This document shows, one piece after another, positions 43,051 through 54,500 of a DNA stretch of 64,000 bases. The stretch covers positions 248,001 to 312,000 of the forward strand of contig NZ_LS991951.1 of the NCBI RefSeq assembly GCF_900476105.1. Reading direction: 5' to 3'. The stretch is from Mycoplasmopsis edwardii (GTDB taxonomy: Bacteria > Bacillota_I > Bacilli_A > Mycoplasmatales > Metamycoplasmataceae). Position numbers and translations under genes: made by a program. Each line of letters starts with the position of its first letter. The first letter of the stretch is position 1. A model generated the notes under the pieces. The model ran no database searches, was not told where the DNA came from, and was given only the letters and a program-made list of their open reading frames with translations.

Positions 43051-44859
43051 ATGGAACATTTTCTAAGATTTATTCGCAATAGTAAATTAACGAAACTTTT
43101 TTCAAGATTTTTCTTGTACATGAAAAAAGTTTCTAAACTGAAATATTTATTATTAGTTTATTTTTTAATAATTTCGCTTTCAAGTCTTTTACTATGAAGT
43201 CCATATACACAACAAAATCCTGAATCAAATTGATTTACTGCACAAAACTATGTTGATGCTTTATTTACAACAGCTAGTGCATTCAGTGATACAGGTCTAG
43301 TTGTTAAAAATACATATTCTCATTGAAATATTTTAGGACAAGCGGTTATTGCAATTTTAATTTTGTCAGGTGGAATTGGGATTTTTGCTCTTAAGTTCTT
43401 CTTGATTAACTTAGTTTTCAAGAAAAAAGTTACTTCATTAGATACCTTAAAAATGATCCAACATGAAAGGGGTCATGAGGATGTTAATAAAATTTCGAAC
43501 GTTTTAAAATCATCAGTAACTTTTATTTTAATCACTTCCTTGCTTTCAGGTGTTGGTATGAGTTTTTACTTTTATTATTCAGAACCAACATCAACTTATG
43601 GAATCGAGCAAGTTGTAGGTGAATTTGTTAATCCACAATACAATTGAGAATTATCGTTTAGATTTGGTTTTTTCCATACTATTTCAGCTATTAATAATGC
43701 TGGTTTTGATATCATATCCGGCAATTCATTAATGCCATATTACGGAAACATTACATTACAAGTTTGATTTATTGTGCTTTTAATCATTGGTGGTCTAGGT
43801 TATCCGGTAATTTATGATATTCATAGATTCTTTAAACACATTATTAAAAGAAAAGCTGGTAAATACCGTTTTTCATTATTCACAAAAGTTTCAACATTAA
43901 CATACTTTTTAGTTTTCCTTGTTGGTTTCTTAATCTTCTTTGGTTTTGAATATACATCAACAACAGCTAATTCATTATGAAATAAAGTTTATGTTCCAAA
44001 CAACTTAATTGATAACTATACAAAATGAGTTACAGTTGTTGGACAATACAAACAAAACAACTCAGAGCTTGGAGTTGTAACATATAAAGAATTATTAAGC
44101 TTAGTAACATTAGAAGATAAAAACGTTTTAAAAACAGAAGTTGCAAAGGAGTTTTTTGATCTTTTAAATACAGAAACTGAAACAGGGACTTTAAAATTTT
44201 ACCTATCTAAAGGTTACATGTATGGAGATGACTTCCATAAAGTCTTTGCAATTTTATTCTCTTCACTTTCAACAAGGAGTGCAGGATTTGCAACCGTTAA
44301 CATGCGCGACTTCACAAGAAGCTCAATCATGGTTATGATTATAATGATGATTATAGGTGCAGCTCCTGCTTCAACAGGCGGAGGAATTAGAACCACAACC
44401 TTTGCTGTTATTATCTTAAGCGTTATTTCAGTTATCTTAAGTAGAAATAGAGTAAGAGTGTTTAAAAGAGCAATTGAACCCAAAACTGTTTTTATGTCAG
44501 TTCAGGTATTTGTCATTGCATTGATTATTTTAATTATTGCAACTTTAATTTGTTTTACTTCATTTGATTTACATGGAGGAAACATTCATACAAATGAGCT
44601 TTCAATTAATAATGGTCAAGATGTTCATAATTCATTCTATGAATCAGAACATATTTGATTTGAAGTAGCTAGTGCCTTTGGAACTACTGGATTATCAGCT
44701 GGTGTAACAAAAGAATTTAATATAGCTTCAAAAATTACATTAATCTTTGTTATGTTCATCGGTCAATTTGGTATTTCTTCAACATTACTTGTGTGAAAAC
44801 GTAAAAATTCAAATAAAAGAAATTATGAATATGTCACAGCGGACATTGTTATAGGATAG
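43051..44859 (+). CDS. ktrB: Potassium uptake protein KtrB (TrkH/KtrB family)
   Basis: A 602-residue membrane protein, the K+-conducting subunit. The four selectivity-filter repeats are visible: TTASAFSDTGLVV, SAINNAGFDII, SLSTRSAGFATV and ASAFGTTGLSAGV. KtrB homologues are usually about 450 residues; this one has an added extracellular-type stretch between about residues 310 and 390 and another before the last filter. Eight or more TGA codons are read as Trp. AAAGGAG precedes the ATG. It is followed seven bases later by ktrA. Confidence 0.94.
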
Positions 44860-44866
44860 GAGAAAA

Positions 44867-45541
44867 ATGAAAGTTAGATATTCAGATGATATAGCTGTTA
44901 TTGGATCAGGTCGTTTTGGTCAAGCTGTTGTTGACCAATTACTTAAACTTGGTAAAACATTAACACTGATTGATAAAGATGAAGAAAATTTAAAATCATA
45001 TAAAGATGATATTGAAAATTTAATTATTGGTGATGCAGCTGATGTTAAGTTATTAAAAGCTAATAGAGTTGATAAAATCGGAACAATAGTTGTTGTTGTT
45101 CCTGAAAATATAGAAATTGTTGCTGCATTATTAGAAATCCAAGCTAAAAATATTATTGCAAGAGCAACAAGTTCAAGACATGCTAGAGTTTTAAGACAAA
45201 TTGGAGTTGAAATTATTGTCAACCCAGAATTTGAAGCTGGTAAAAGAGCCGCTTTAATCGCGGCTAACAAAAGCTTTCTACAATATAGTGAAAACTTACA
45301 AGAAATTGGAGATGATTTTGTTATAGGGACTACTGTTGTTAAAAACAAAAGCCTTGATTCAAAATTTGTTAAAGACATCGACTTTAATAAAAAAGGTGTT
45401 ACTTTAGTTTTAATTAAATCAAAAGGTAAAAGTATTCGTCCAACAGGTTCATCAAAAATACACGAAAATGACGTATTAACTTTAATCGGAGAAATCTCAG
45501 ATGTTAATGCTGCCTTTGAATGATTAAACAAAACACAATAA
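44867..45541 (+). CDS. ktrA: Potassium uptake regulatory subunit KtrA (RCK/TrkA domain)
   Basis: The 224-residue cytoplasmic ring subunit gates KtrB by binding nucleotides and probably cyclic-di-AMP. The RCK-N Rossmann motif is AVIGSGRFGQAV with the acidic end of strand 2 at LIDKDEE, and the C-terminal RCK-C domain starts near residue 140 (GTTVVKNKSLDSKF) and ends with VLTLIGEISDVNAAFEW. The gap to ktrB is seven bases and holds the ribosome site GGATAGGAG. Confidence 0.95.
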
Positions 45542-45566
45542 TATATATAATTAATAATAAAATTTT

Positions 45567-45592
45567 CAAGCCGCTTTTGGCTTGTTTTTTTT
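45567..45592 (+). terminator. Terminator of ktrBA
   Basis: CAAGCC / GGCTTG arms around a six-base loop are followed by a run of T's. Confidence 0.85.
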
Positions 45593-45663
45593 ATAAAATA
45601 ACACTCATTTTTTCTGAAATTTTTTTGAAAAAAATTATGAAAATATTTGTGCCTAAAAAAGTT

Positions 45664-45692
45664 AGTGGTAAAATTTGGTAGGATAGTGGGAA
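45664..45692 (+). promoter_or_regulatory. Probable MraZ-binding direct repeats
   Basis: Three TGG-centred elements (AGTGGTA, TTGGTAG, AGTGGGA) are spaced 10 and 11 bases apart, just before mraZ. MraZ in E. coli and mycoplasmas binds short direct TGGG/GTGG repeats of this spacing upstream of its own operon. TAAAAT at 45669-45674 inside the array could be the -10. Confidence 0.6.
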
Positions 45693-45695
45693 AAA

Positions 45696-46133
45696 ATGGT
45701 AAATATAATTTATGGACAACATTCTCGAAATGCTGATGATAAGAACAGAGTTATCTTGCCGCCAGCGATTAGAGATTACTTAGGAACAAATTTTATGGTT
45801 TCAATCGGATTCGACGGAAATGCTGATTTACGCACAAAAGAAGAATTTATGAAATATATTAAAATCCTAGAAGACAAAAGTTCTTTTGATAAAAGAACAA
45901 GAATTTTAACTAGAACCATTTTAGGTAATAGTTTCGAAATAACACTTGATGCCATGAATAGAATGAGTTTACCTAAACATATTGTTGAAAAACTTGCTAT
46001 CCAAAAAGAAATTATTTTTGTTGGTGCCGGTTCACTTGTTGAAATGTGATCAAAAGAAAAACTTGAAAGTTTCGAAAGTCAATATAGTCACGATGATTTA
46101 GCGGCTATTGCTCAAGATCTTTCTGATAAATAA
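45696..46133 (+). CDS. mraZ: Transcriptional regulator MraZ
   Basis: The 145-residue AbrB-fold protein is the first gene of the division (dcw) cluster and controls it. It has the two half-repeats of the family: IIYGQHSRNADDKNRVILPPAIRDYLG and NSFEITLDAMNRMSLPKHIVEKL. One TGA (VEMWSKEK) codes for Trp. The ATG sits directly after the repeat array with only a weak AGGA site, suggesting a very short leader. The rsmH ATG follows one base after its stop. Confidence 0.95.
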
Positions 46134-46134
46134 A

Positions 46135-47037
46135 ATGGATAAATTACATTATTCAGTTATGTTAAATGAAACAATAGATAGCCTAGGGATTAAACCTGAT
46201 GGTATTTATGTGGATTTAACACTCGGTATGGGGGGACATTCAGCAAAAATCCTTGAAAAATTAACAACAGGACATTTATACTCTTTTGATAAAGATGGGT
46301 ACGCTATAAAAATGGCGGATCAAAGATTATCAAAAATTAGTGATAAATATACCTTAATTAAAAGTGATTTCCAAAATATAAAATCAGAATTAAGGGCTCT
46401 TGGTGTTGAAAAAGTAGACGGAATAATAGCTGATTTAGGATTCTCTTCGCCACAAGTTGATCAAGTTGAAAGAGGTTTTAGCTACAACAAAGATGCGATT
46501 TTAGATATGCGTATGGATAAAGATCAAGAGTTTAGTGCTCTTGACGTTGTTAACACATATTCTGAACAAAAATTAGGACAAATTTTATTAGATTACGCTG
46601 ATGTAAAGCTTTTCAAAAAAGTTGCTAAGGCTATCGTTTCCAAACGTCCTATTAATACTACTTTGGAATTAGTTGATATTATCAAAAGTGCATATCCTGC
46701 AGCATTATTAAGAGCAAAAAACCCTGCAAAAGCAGTGTTCCAAGCAATAAGAATAGAAGTAAATAATGAAATTGATTCATTAAAAACAATGCTTAATGAT
46801 TCGATGAAACTTCTTGATAAAGGTGGCGTTATTTCAATAATAACTTTCCATTCAATAGAAGACAGAATTGTTAAAAACTTTTTTAAAAAACTTACTGTTT
46901 CAAATATACCTGATAAGATGCCAATTCAGGTTGAGAAAGAGTATCAAATTAAACAAATATTACCATCAGATGATGAAATCAAAGAAAATAAGAGATCTAA
47001 AAGTGCAAAATTAAGAATAATAAAAAAATGTTTATAA
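46135..47037 (+). CDS. rsmH: 16S rRNA (cytosine1402-N4)-methyltransferase
   Basis: RsmH (MraW) methylates C1402 in the ribosomal P site using SAM. The 300-residue protein starts MDKLHYSVMLNE, typical of the family, so the ATG at 46135 is preferred over one at 46108 inside mraZ. Motifs are DLTLGMGGHSAKIL, LGFSSPQVDQVERGFSY, the LDMRMD box, VFQAIRIEVNNE and ITFHSIEDRIVKNFF. No TGA is used. Confidence 0.96.
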   Translation: MDKLHYSVMLNETIDSLGIKPDGIYVDLTLGMGGHSAKILEKLTTGHLYSFDKDGYAIKMADQRLSKISDKYTLIKSDFQNIKSELRALGVEKVDGIIADLGFSSPQVDQVERGFSYNKDAILDMRMDKDQEFSALDVVNTYSEQKLGQILLDYADVKLFKKVAKAIVSKRPINTTLELVDIIKSAYPAALLRAKNPAKAVFQAIRIEVNNEIDSLKTMLNDSMKLLDKGGVISIITFHSIEDRIVKNFFKKLTVSNIPDKMPIQVEKEYQIKQILPSDDEIKENKRSKSAKLRIIKKCL

Positions 47038-47058
47038 AAAAATAATATGGAGGTAGAT

Positions 47059-48273
47059 ATGAAAGACAAAATGTTTGTTACTTTTAACATTTCTAAAACA
47101 TTTTTAAACATATCTTCAATCCTTCAGAAAAATAACAGCTTTATTAAAGCTGAAAAAAATGAATATATATCATTTAATTCGTTAAATGAATTAAATGAAA
47201 AAATTCAAAATAAGCTTGATTCATTTTCAAGAAATAAACAAGAAAAAGTATTTTTAAATTTTATTTTTGAAGATAATTTCTTTGAGAATTACACATATGT
47301 TTTAGAAGAAACAAAAACTTTATCATATGAAGATTTTATAAGTAAAAACAATATATCTTTAAAACAAACTGACGAAAATTGAATAATAAATTCTGAAATA
47401 TACAAATTTCAATTAATAAATAATGGGATTTCAAAAACTTATAGTCAATTTCCGGAAAACACAGACTATGAACAAATAATAATTCATACATCAAATTTAT
47501 TCTTAAAAAGAAGTGAATTAGTAGATATTTTTCTTTCAAAATTAGTTGCTGATCTCAATGAAATTGAGAGAAGAATTAGCTGTAAATTCAAGATCATGAA
47601 CAGCTCACAAATATTAGCTAGCGAAAATAGAACAGAAAAACCTGAACTTTTAATTGATTTAAATGAAAATTATCTTGCGATTAACTTAGTTAGAAACGGG
47701 ATAATTATTAAGAATTCATTAATAAATTTTAGTTATAACAATTATTTGAAATTCCTTAGTGAAAAGTTTCAAATATTATCAAATGAAGTTAAATACAGAG
47801 TAAAATATCTTTTAGGTGAAAAAAATATTTCTGAAAGCGCAAATACAGAAATGGAAATAATTAATCAAAAGATTGCTGAAAATATTAACTTAACTAACAA
47901 GCGTTTAGCTCAAATGCTAACAAATTACATTTTACAAATAAAATCCAAAATTAATATTGTTGATGTATTATTCACAACTACAGAAAACACATTCTTTAAT
48001 CATTTATTTAAACAAATAAGTAAAGATTTAGAAACAGCAAATGTACCTTTAATATTTGATAAAAAAAGTCAATACACAAACATTGATTTTGCTAAAAATA
48101 TTGAGTACAAAACTTCAATTCTCATTAACAAAATGTCAAAAATTGAGACAATTAGATCTCAAAATAAGACAATTACAACAGAAATTGTATTAGAGAAGTT
48201 ATTTGATAAAAAACTTAAAATGAACTTTCTTTCATCAATATTTAGTTTTTTATATACTAAGAAAATTCTTTAA
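47059..48273 (+). CDS. FtsA-like protein of the dcw cluster
   Basis: The 404-residue protein occupies the place where mycoplasmas keep a divergent FtsA-like actin-fold protein between rsmH and ftsZ. It has no signal peptide; LLIDLNENYLAINLVRNGIIIKN could be the second actin-type phosphate loop. The C-terminal end (FLSSIFSFLYTKKIL) is amphipathic and might bind membrane. Sequence conservation is too low to be sure, so the name rests largely on position. ATG at 47059 is chosen because GGAGGT lies five bases upstream; the in-frame ATG at 47047 lies within that site. No ftsZ follows. Confidence 0.6.
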
Positions 48274-48367
48274 TTATTAAAGTATAGATCAGTCAAATTT
48301 TAATCCTTTTCATAACTTTTGTATCTATATTGTAGGCCGATTATTCACAAATGAGGTAATTAATTGA

Positions 48368-48402
48368 ACAAAAATTAGCTTTCTAATTTTTGTTTTTTTA
48401 TA
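48368..48402 (+). terminator. Terminator of the mraZ-rsmH operon
   Basis: A perfect 11-base stem (ACAAAAATTAG / CTAATTTTTGT) with loop CTTT is followed by a T-run. Confidence 0.85.
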
Positions 48403-48446
48403 CCTTTTTTTTACACCATATTCACACGTGTAAATTTTTCTTTTTT

Positions 48447-48473
48447 TGTGGTATTATATACTAAGTATATAAT
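48447..48473 (+). promoter_or_regulatory. Palindromic promoter of the giant lipoprotein gene
   Basis: TGTGGTATTAT (48448-48458) resembles the extended -10 of gyrA and overlaps a perfect 10-base palindrome (ATTATATACT A AGTATATAAT, 48453-48473). A second inverted repeat, TTTACAC / GTGTAAA, lies about 30 bases upstream, then a T-rich tract. AAAGGGG serves as ribosome site before the ATG at 48502. Confidence 0.45.
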
Positions 48474-48501
48474 ATGAAGTTAAAATAAAGGGGTAAAAAT
48501 T

Positions 48502-51500
48502 ATGAAAAGTAAAAAAGTTTTAACATCAGTCTTCGCCTTGCTTGTGAGTGCTTCGGTGCTTACAGCATGTAATGCACCAGGCTCTTCAAAGCCGATTTCA
48601 TCGGGTGGTAAGGATATTAAAGTCACTCAACCAGGAGATGGTGTAGAAGTTCCTGGATTACCAACTAATCCAATAATCGGTGGTAGAGTTGGAGGAATAG
48701 AATCACTTGTAGATAGTGGTGATATCTCGAATCCAAAAGAAAGAAACTTCATTAGAAGTAGATCATTAAAATTCATTAGTAAGAATCAACCAATCAAATA
48801 TGTCGCATTTGGTGACTCACTAACAGCTGGTTTTGATGGTACATTACCAAAAGACTATAAAGGAAAACTAGAAGTTGATGGTTCAATTTCTGGACTTTCT
48901 TATCCTTCATTTTTAGCAAGAATGCTTAATGTTAATGGAAGAGTTCAATCATATGATAACTTTGCTATCTCAGGTTCAAGAGTTCTTGACTGAATTAAAT
49001 TATTCGAAATGAACTATGATGGCAAAGATGTTTCTGATAAAGTAATCACAAGCATCTTCCCTAACAAAGAAGAATTTAAAAATGAAGTAAAAAGCAAGTT
49101 AGCAGAAGCTAACTTAGTTACATTCACATTAGGAGCTAACGATTTATTTAGCTTAATTTTAGACTCAGTTAAAACACAAGATGCCTTAAAAATTGTTAAA
49201 AAATTCCTGGACAAAAAACCCCTTTTAAATGACGCGATTATTTTCTTTAATAATTTATTTAAAGATAGCTTACCTGAAATTAGAAAAAGATTAATCACTT
49301 TTATTAGTAATTTAAAAACTCTTGCCCCTAAGGCAAACATTAACTTAATTTCATATCCGATCCCAATGCAACTTTTATTTAATGTTTTAAATAAATATGT
49401 TTCAAACCAATTACTTCAAGACTTAGTTAAATTGGATGCTTCAAACATCTTTATTGAAATTATTAACGATAACTTACAAGAAGTTGCAGAGATTACATCA
49501 ATTAATTTTATTCAAACATACAATAATAAATTCTGAAATGCAAACGTAAAAGACCTTTCTTCAATTTACTTAGACATTCACCCTGGTACAAAAGGTTACA
49601 AAAAAATTGCGCTTGATTTATATTTAAAAATTACAAAACCATACCTTAACTTAAAATACTATGAAGGTTATGATTTTGATAAAGATTACATTTTAAAAGA
49701 TGCAGCCTCATCCAAATACCAAATCGAAGTTGGTTTAAGTGATAAAGAAGCAATAGGCGCAAGCAATACATTTGATTATTTAAATCATGAAGTTGCTGAC
49801 GAAATTGAAGTTAAGACACAAAGATCACCATTTAACTTTGGCAAAAGAATTTCTGAACTTTCAAATATCTTCCAATACCTTGTTGTCGAATTTGTTGAGT
49901 TCTTAACTGATAATGCAATTTACAATGAACTTGACCCTGAAAGAAAATTAAAACAATTATTAGTTGATAACAATCACTTAGGAACACCTGCTCTTGTTAA
50001 CTTAGTTCAAGAGGTAATGAGTTCAGGAAAACTTGAAAGTATTTTTGCAAACATTCAAAACCAACTTTCTGCTTCACTTGAGCAAGGTGATATTACATTT
50101 GAGAAATTTACAAAAATATTTATTGATAATTTTGTGAATTTAGATAATATTGCTTACTTAATTAAAGTTATTTCAAAAAGCCAATTATTAAGTAATAACA
50201 AAGAAGAACTTGCAAATGTATTCAAAACAATTATTGACAACTTTTTCAAAAGTTATAGTGCAAAAGTTAGTGAAATAGTTGAAAAGCCAATTTTTGAAAC
50301 AGTTGGAAGTGAATATTTCGAAGAAGGAGAAATCACTTCATTGGTTGCTGAATTATTAGGTTCTCAAGACTTTGTAAACTTAATCAAAAAATTTGTTGAT
50401 GTATACATCTATAATTCAGAAGACTTTGCTGAAATCGAATCAATAAATGATTTCATTTTATCGTTCTTCAAAAATCAAGCAAATAATAGAGAAATTGCAA
50501 CATTAATTAATCAAAACTTACAGAATGTTTTAGAAAACAAGAAAGTTAAGCAAATTTTTGGTAACTTATTGTACAATGTTCTAAAAAGCAAAAACTTAAC
50601 AAACCAAATCACAAAAGAACAAATTGTTCAAGCAGTTGATGATTTATTAAGCTTAGCAAACGGTTTAAATAATGAATTTGATTTAACAAATGTATTAATT
50701 AAAAATCTTCTTAATGAATTACCTGTACATGGAATTACAAACTTTTCACAATTAATTTCAAATTCATTAAAAGCAACTTTCAATGAAGTATTTGGTGGAC
50801 AAAACTTTAACAAAAACTTTGTAGCATTAGTAAAAACATTTTCTAATTCAGATTTAATTGAAAATAATAAACCTTTATTAAAACAATTAGTTACAAATTA
50901 CTTAGAGTCACAAAGCTTTGCTTCACTATCAACAGTTGTTAGAAATGCAGTTGAAGGAAGAAGAATTACAAGATACTTCTCAGCAGCAGCTTTCGAAAGA
51001 CTTAGTCAAGTTGTTTTTGGTGGGCAATACATTAAAAACTTATTCTCAAGAGCAGTCGACTCAACAATTGAAAATCACGATGCATTTAAAAATGTAACTT
51101 CTACAAATGAAATTATTATTAAAGTTCTTGAACACACAGATCTTGATGAAGTTAAAAATAATATCTCAGGTTTAATTAACTCAATTAAAGATTCAAAAGA
51201 TTTCCCATACTTAATTAAGGACATCTTTACAAGCTTCTTTACAAAATACAATATTCCTGTTGATCCAAGAGCTCAACAGTTCTTTGATGATCTATCAAAT
51301 GATGCTAAAGCAATTATTGATGATTTAAACTTTATTGAACCATTTATTACTGATGTTTTTGATTTCATTAAAACTATTAGAAATTCAGAAAATGCAATTG
51401 AAGAATTTGATAAATTACCAGACATTATTTCAAAAAGCTTAAGCAAACATCTTTTAAATGATCCAATTGGGTTAATCAAAAAACTAGTTGCTAAGCCATA

Positions 51501-54500
51501 TGTTAGAAATAACGTTGATGCTATTGCATTATTATCAAAAGTTGTATTCAATGATGTTAAAGCTAGAGGATATTGAGCAGGAGTTGTTGAAGCAAACATT
51601 GATAAAATTTTAAAAATCAATGACTTTAATAAATATGTAGATAAAGATGAAGTGAGATTAATTACTTTAATGGTAGTTAACAATGAAAACTTAGGCGAAT
51701 TACTTGAAGAGTTAATTAAAACATTCATTAACAACCAATCACTTTTAGATAAAGTAACTTCACCAAAAGAATTATTTGATGCATTAATCACAAATAGAGA
51801 ATTAAAAAATACTTTAATCGCACACTCTAAACCAATTGTTAAAGAAGTATTAGCTTCTGGTTCATACAAAAGAAGTATTGCGAAAGCAGTTATTGAAACA
51901 TCAAAAGGAAGCTTCTTTGAAGTAGATGAAAAATACAAAGTATTATTCGAGAACGCTACAAGAAGTATTATTGAAGTTCTTAACGCAACAAACAAATTTG
52001 ATCAATTTATTGATACTATTTTTGAAGTATTAGCAGTTTCAGAAAATATTGAAGAAATTGTTAAAAAGTTACCTTCAAAAATGAGTGATATCTTTGATTT
52101 ATCAATTTCTGAAATTTACCGTGCAGTATTGAACTCAACAGTCTTAAATTTTGATAGAGATTTATTAAAAGAGTTCTTAAAAGAATTCATTACAAGAATT
52201 CAAGACAACAAATTTGTAAATACAGCATTTAAGTTACTTCCAGACAAATTCCCATACTCATTAACTAAAGATGAAGTGAAAGCAACATTTACAAAAGTAA
52301 CACAAAATGAAGATTTTAGAGCAATTCTTGATAAATCAGTAGACTTTATGTTTGCTAACTTAGATAGATTTAAAGAATCAACTTCTGCAATTGATAACTT
52401 AAATATTGTTTTAGCTGATAAAGACTATTTAGAAACAGTTAAATCACATCTAAAAGCATTTATTTCAGCAATTAAAGACGATACAACAATTAAGAAAATT
52501 GTAGTCAACTTAATTCTTTCATTTGAATCAAAAGAAGAGTACTCATGAATTTTAAATGAAGTAACAAATAAAGAAAGATTTATCGAAAACGTTTATAGTT
52601 CATTATTAAAAGAATTTGATCACTTAAATGTAATTCCTAACTTATTCAAAGGTCTTGAATCATTCTCAAAATTAAATGTTAAAACTCCACAAACATTAAC
52701 TAAATCAATTGTAGATGAATTTGTAGCTGAGCTTAAAGGACGAAACTTAGAATCAAACTTCACAAGAGTGTTAAGATCACTAAGTAATGAATTCTTTAGA
52801 GATAACTCACAGAACATTGTGCAAGTTGTAAAAAACATTTACAACCATTACTTATTAAATAGAGAAAACTTAGAAAGTGTTTTACACCTTGTTAATGAAG
52901 GAACAAATAATTCATTAAGTAATTTAACAGAAATAACAGAACTTACAGAATTAGCTATAAATATTTTTGAAGATCAAGAAATTAAAAACTATATTTCTGG
53001 TCAATTAACAAACTTAGTAAGCAATGAAAATAAATTCAGTCAAGTTCAAAACTTTAATGAAATTTTAAAAGTAATCTTAATCAATCTTGATAAGGAACAA
53101 TTAAAATCATTAATTAAAAACTTATTTGATAAAGTTAAAACTAACCCAACATTAAGAAGGCTTGTAGCTAAAATATTAACAAACTACATCAAACAAAATC
53201 ATCCAAGTGTATATGATGAAGTTCAAACAAGCTCATTCTTTAATAACTTATTAACAGATATTTTCAAACTTGAAGAAATCTTGGATGTTAAAGATCAAGT
53301 AGTAGACAAGTTTATTGAAGCAATTTCATTAACAAACACAAATGATGATTTAAATCAAAAACTTAAAAACTTTGTATCAGAAGTTAATAATATCTTTGTT
53401 ACACGTGCTAAAGAAAAAATGAATGACATTATTTCATTTGTATTCAGATCAAATGTCTTTACACACAACAAACCATACACACTTCGCTTAATTAAATTCT
53501 TTGCAGAACATGTAATAGAAAATACAGATTTATTATGAGAACCAATCAATAGTTTCTTATCTACAAATAATTTAATTGATACAAATAGAAAACTAAACAA
53601 AGAGCAATTTGATAAATTAAGAGCATTTATCTTACATGTAAATAACTATAGCTCAACTTCAACAATCATTAATAATGTTCTTTCATTTACAGATGAAGAA
53701 GTAAGTAAAATTGTTGATTTAGAGACATTTAAAAATGTAATTGGTAAAAAAACAATTAATGCCTTAAACTTAAGTGAATACCAATTATTAAAAGCAATTT
53801 TAAGTTCAGATTACTTATCAAGTGAAAGAGAATTTGTTAAACATGTTCTTGAAAAAGTTCTTAATAAATACTTAACACAAGAAACAATTAATAGTTTACT
53901 TGAAAATGCTTCATTAAATTCACTTTCATCATCGTTAGGTATTCAAGAAGCTAACTTAAAATCATTTATTACTAAAGTATTAACAAACGACAAAATTAAA
54001 GATGTAATAAAAATCATTGCAGACCATGTTTTAAGCAACTTAGATTCATTAAGAGGAGCAAACTCATACAATGATTTAATTAAACAAATTTTCCGTATCG
54101 AAAATCTTAAACCTGCTTTAAGAGAAAAATTAATTGCATTAATTAATGATGTAGTTAACAATGATAAATTCAAAGAAGATATTAAGTCATTTATTTTAAG
54201 TGTTCTTAATAACGAATTATTCAGTGTGTTCTTTAAAGGTGTTCAAAACAAACAAAGAATCGCAGATAACATCATTGAAGTTTACGACATTTTTGATAAT
54301 AACTTAAGCTTAAATCAAATCATTTTCGATACATTGTTTGAACACTTAAAAGAAAATGGATATCAATTTAATATCACAAGTCTTTTAAGTAGCTTTGGCT
54401 CATCATTAAAAGATAGATTAAACTCTGAAGAAGGTGCTGAAGCTAAAGTTGTAAAAATGGTTAAAGAATTAGTTAACTCTAAACTACTTAACCAAAATAA

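Noticed and set aside
44920-45531. A 203-residue minus-strand frame opposite ktrA
   Set aside because: It lies wholly opposite a well supported gene, has no ribosome site and looks like an antisense shadow.
46108-46134. Earlier in-frame ATG for rsmH inside mraZ
   Set aside because: MDKLHYSVML is the conserved family start and lies one base after the mraZ stop; the extra nine residues are unrelated.
51273-51995. A 240-residue minus-strand frame opposite the giant lipoprotein gene
   Set aside because: It is a shadow of a long, continuous plus-strand frame, is rich in Ser/Leu/Phe as expected from complementing Lys/Asn codons, and has no start signal.
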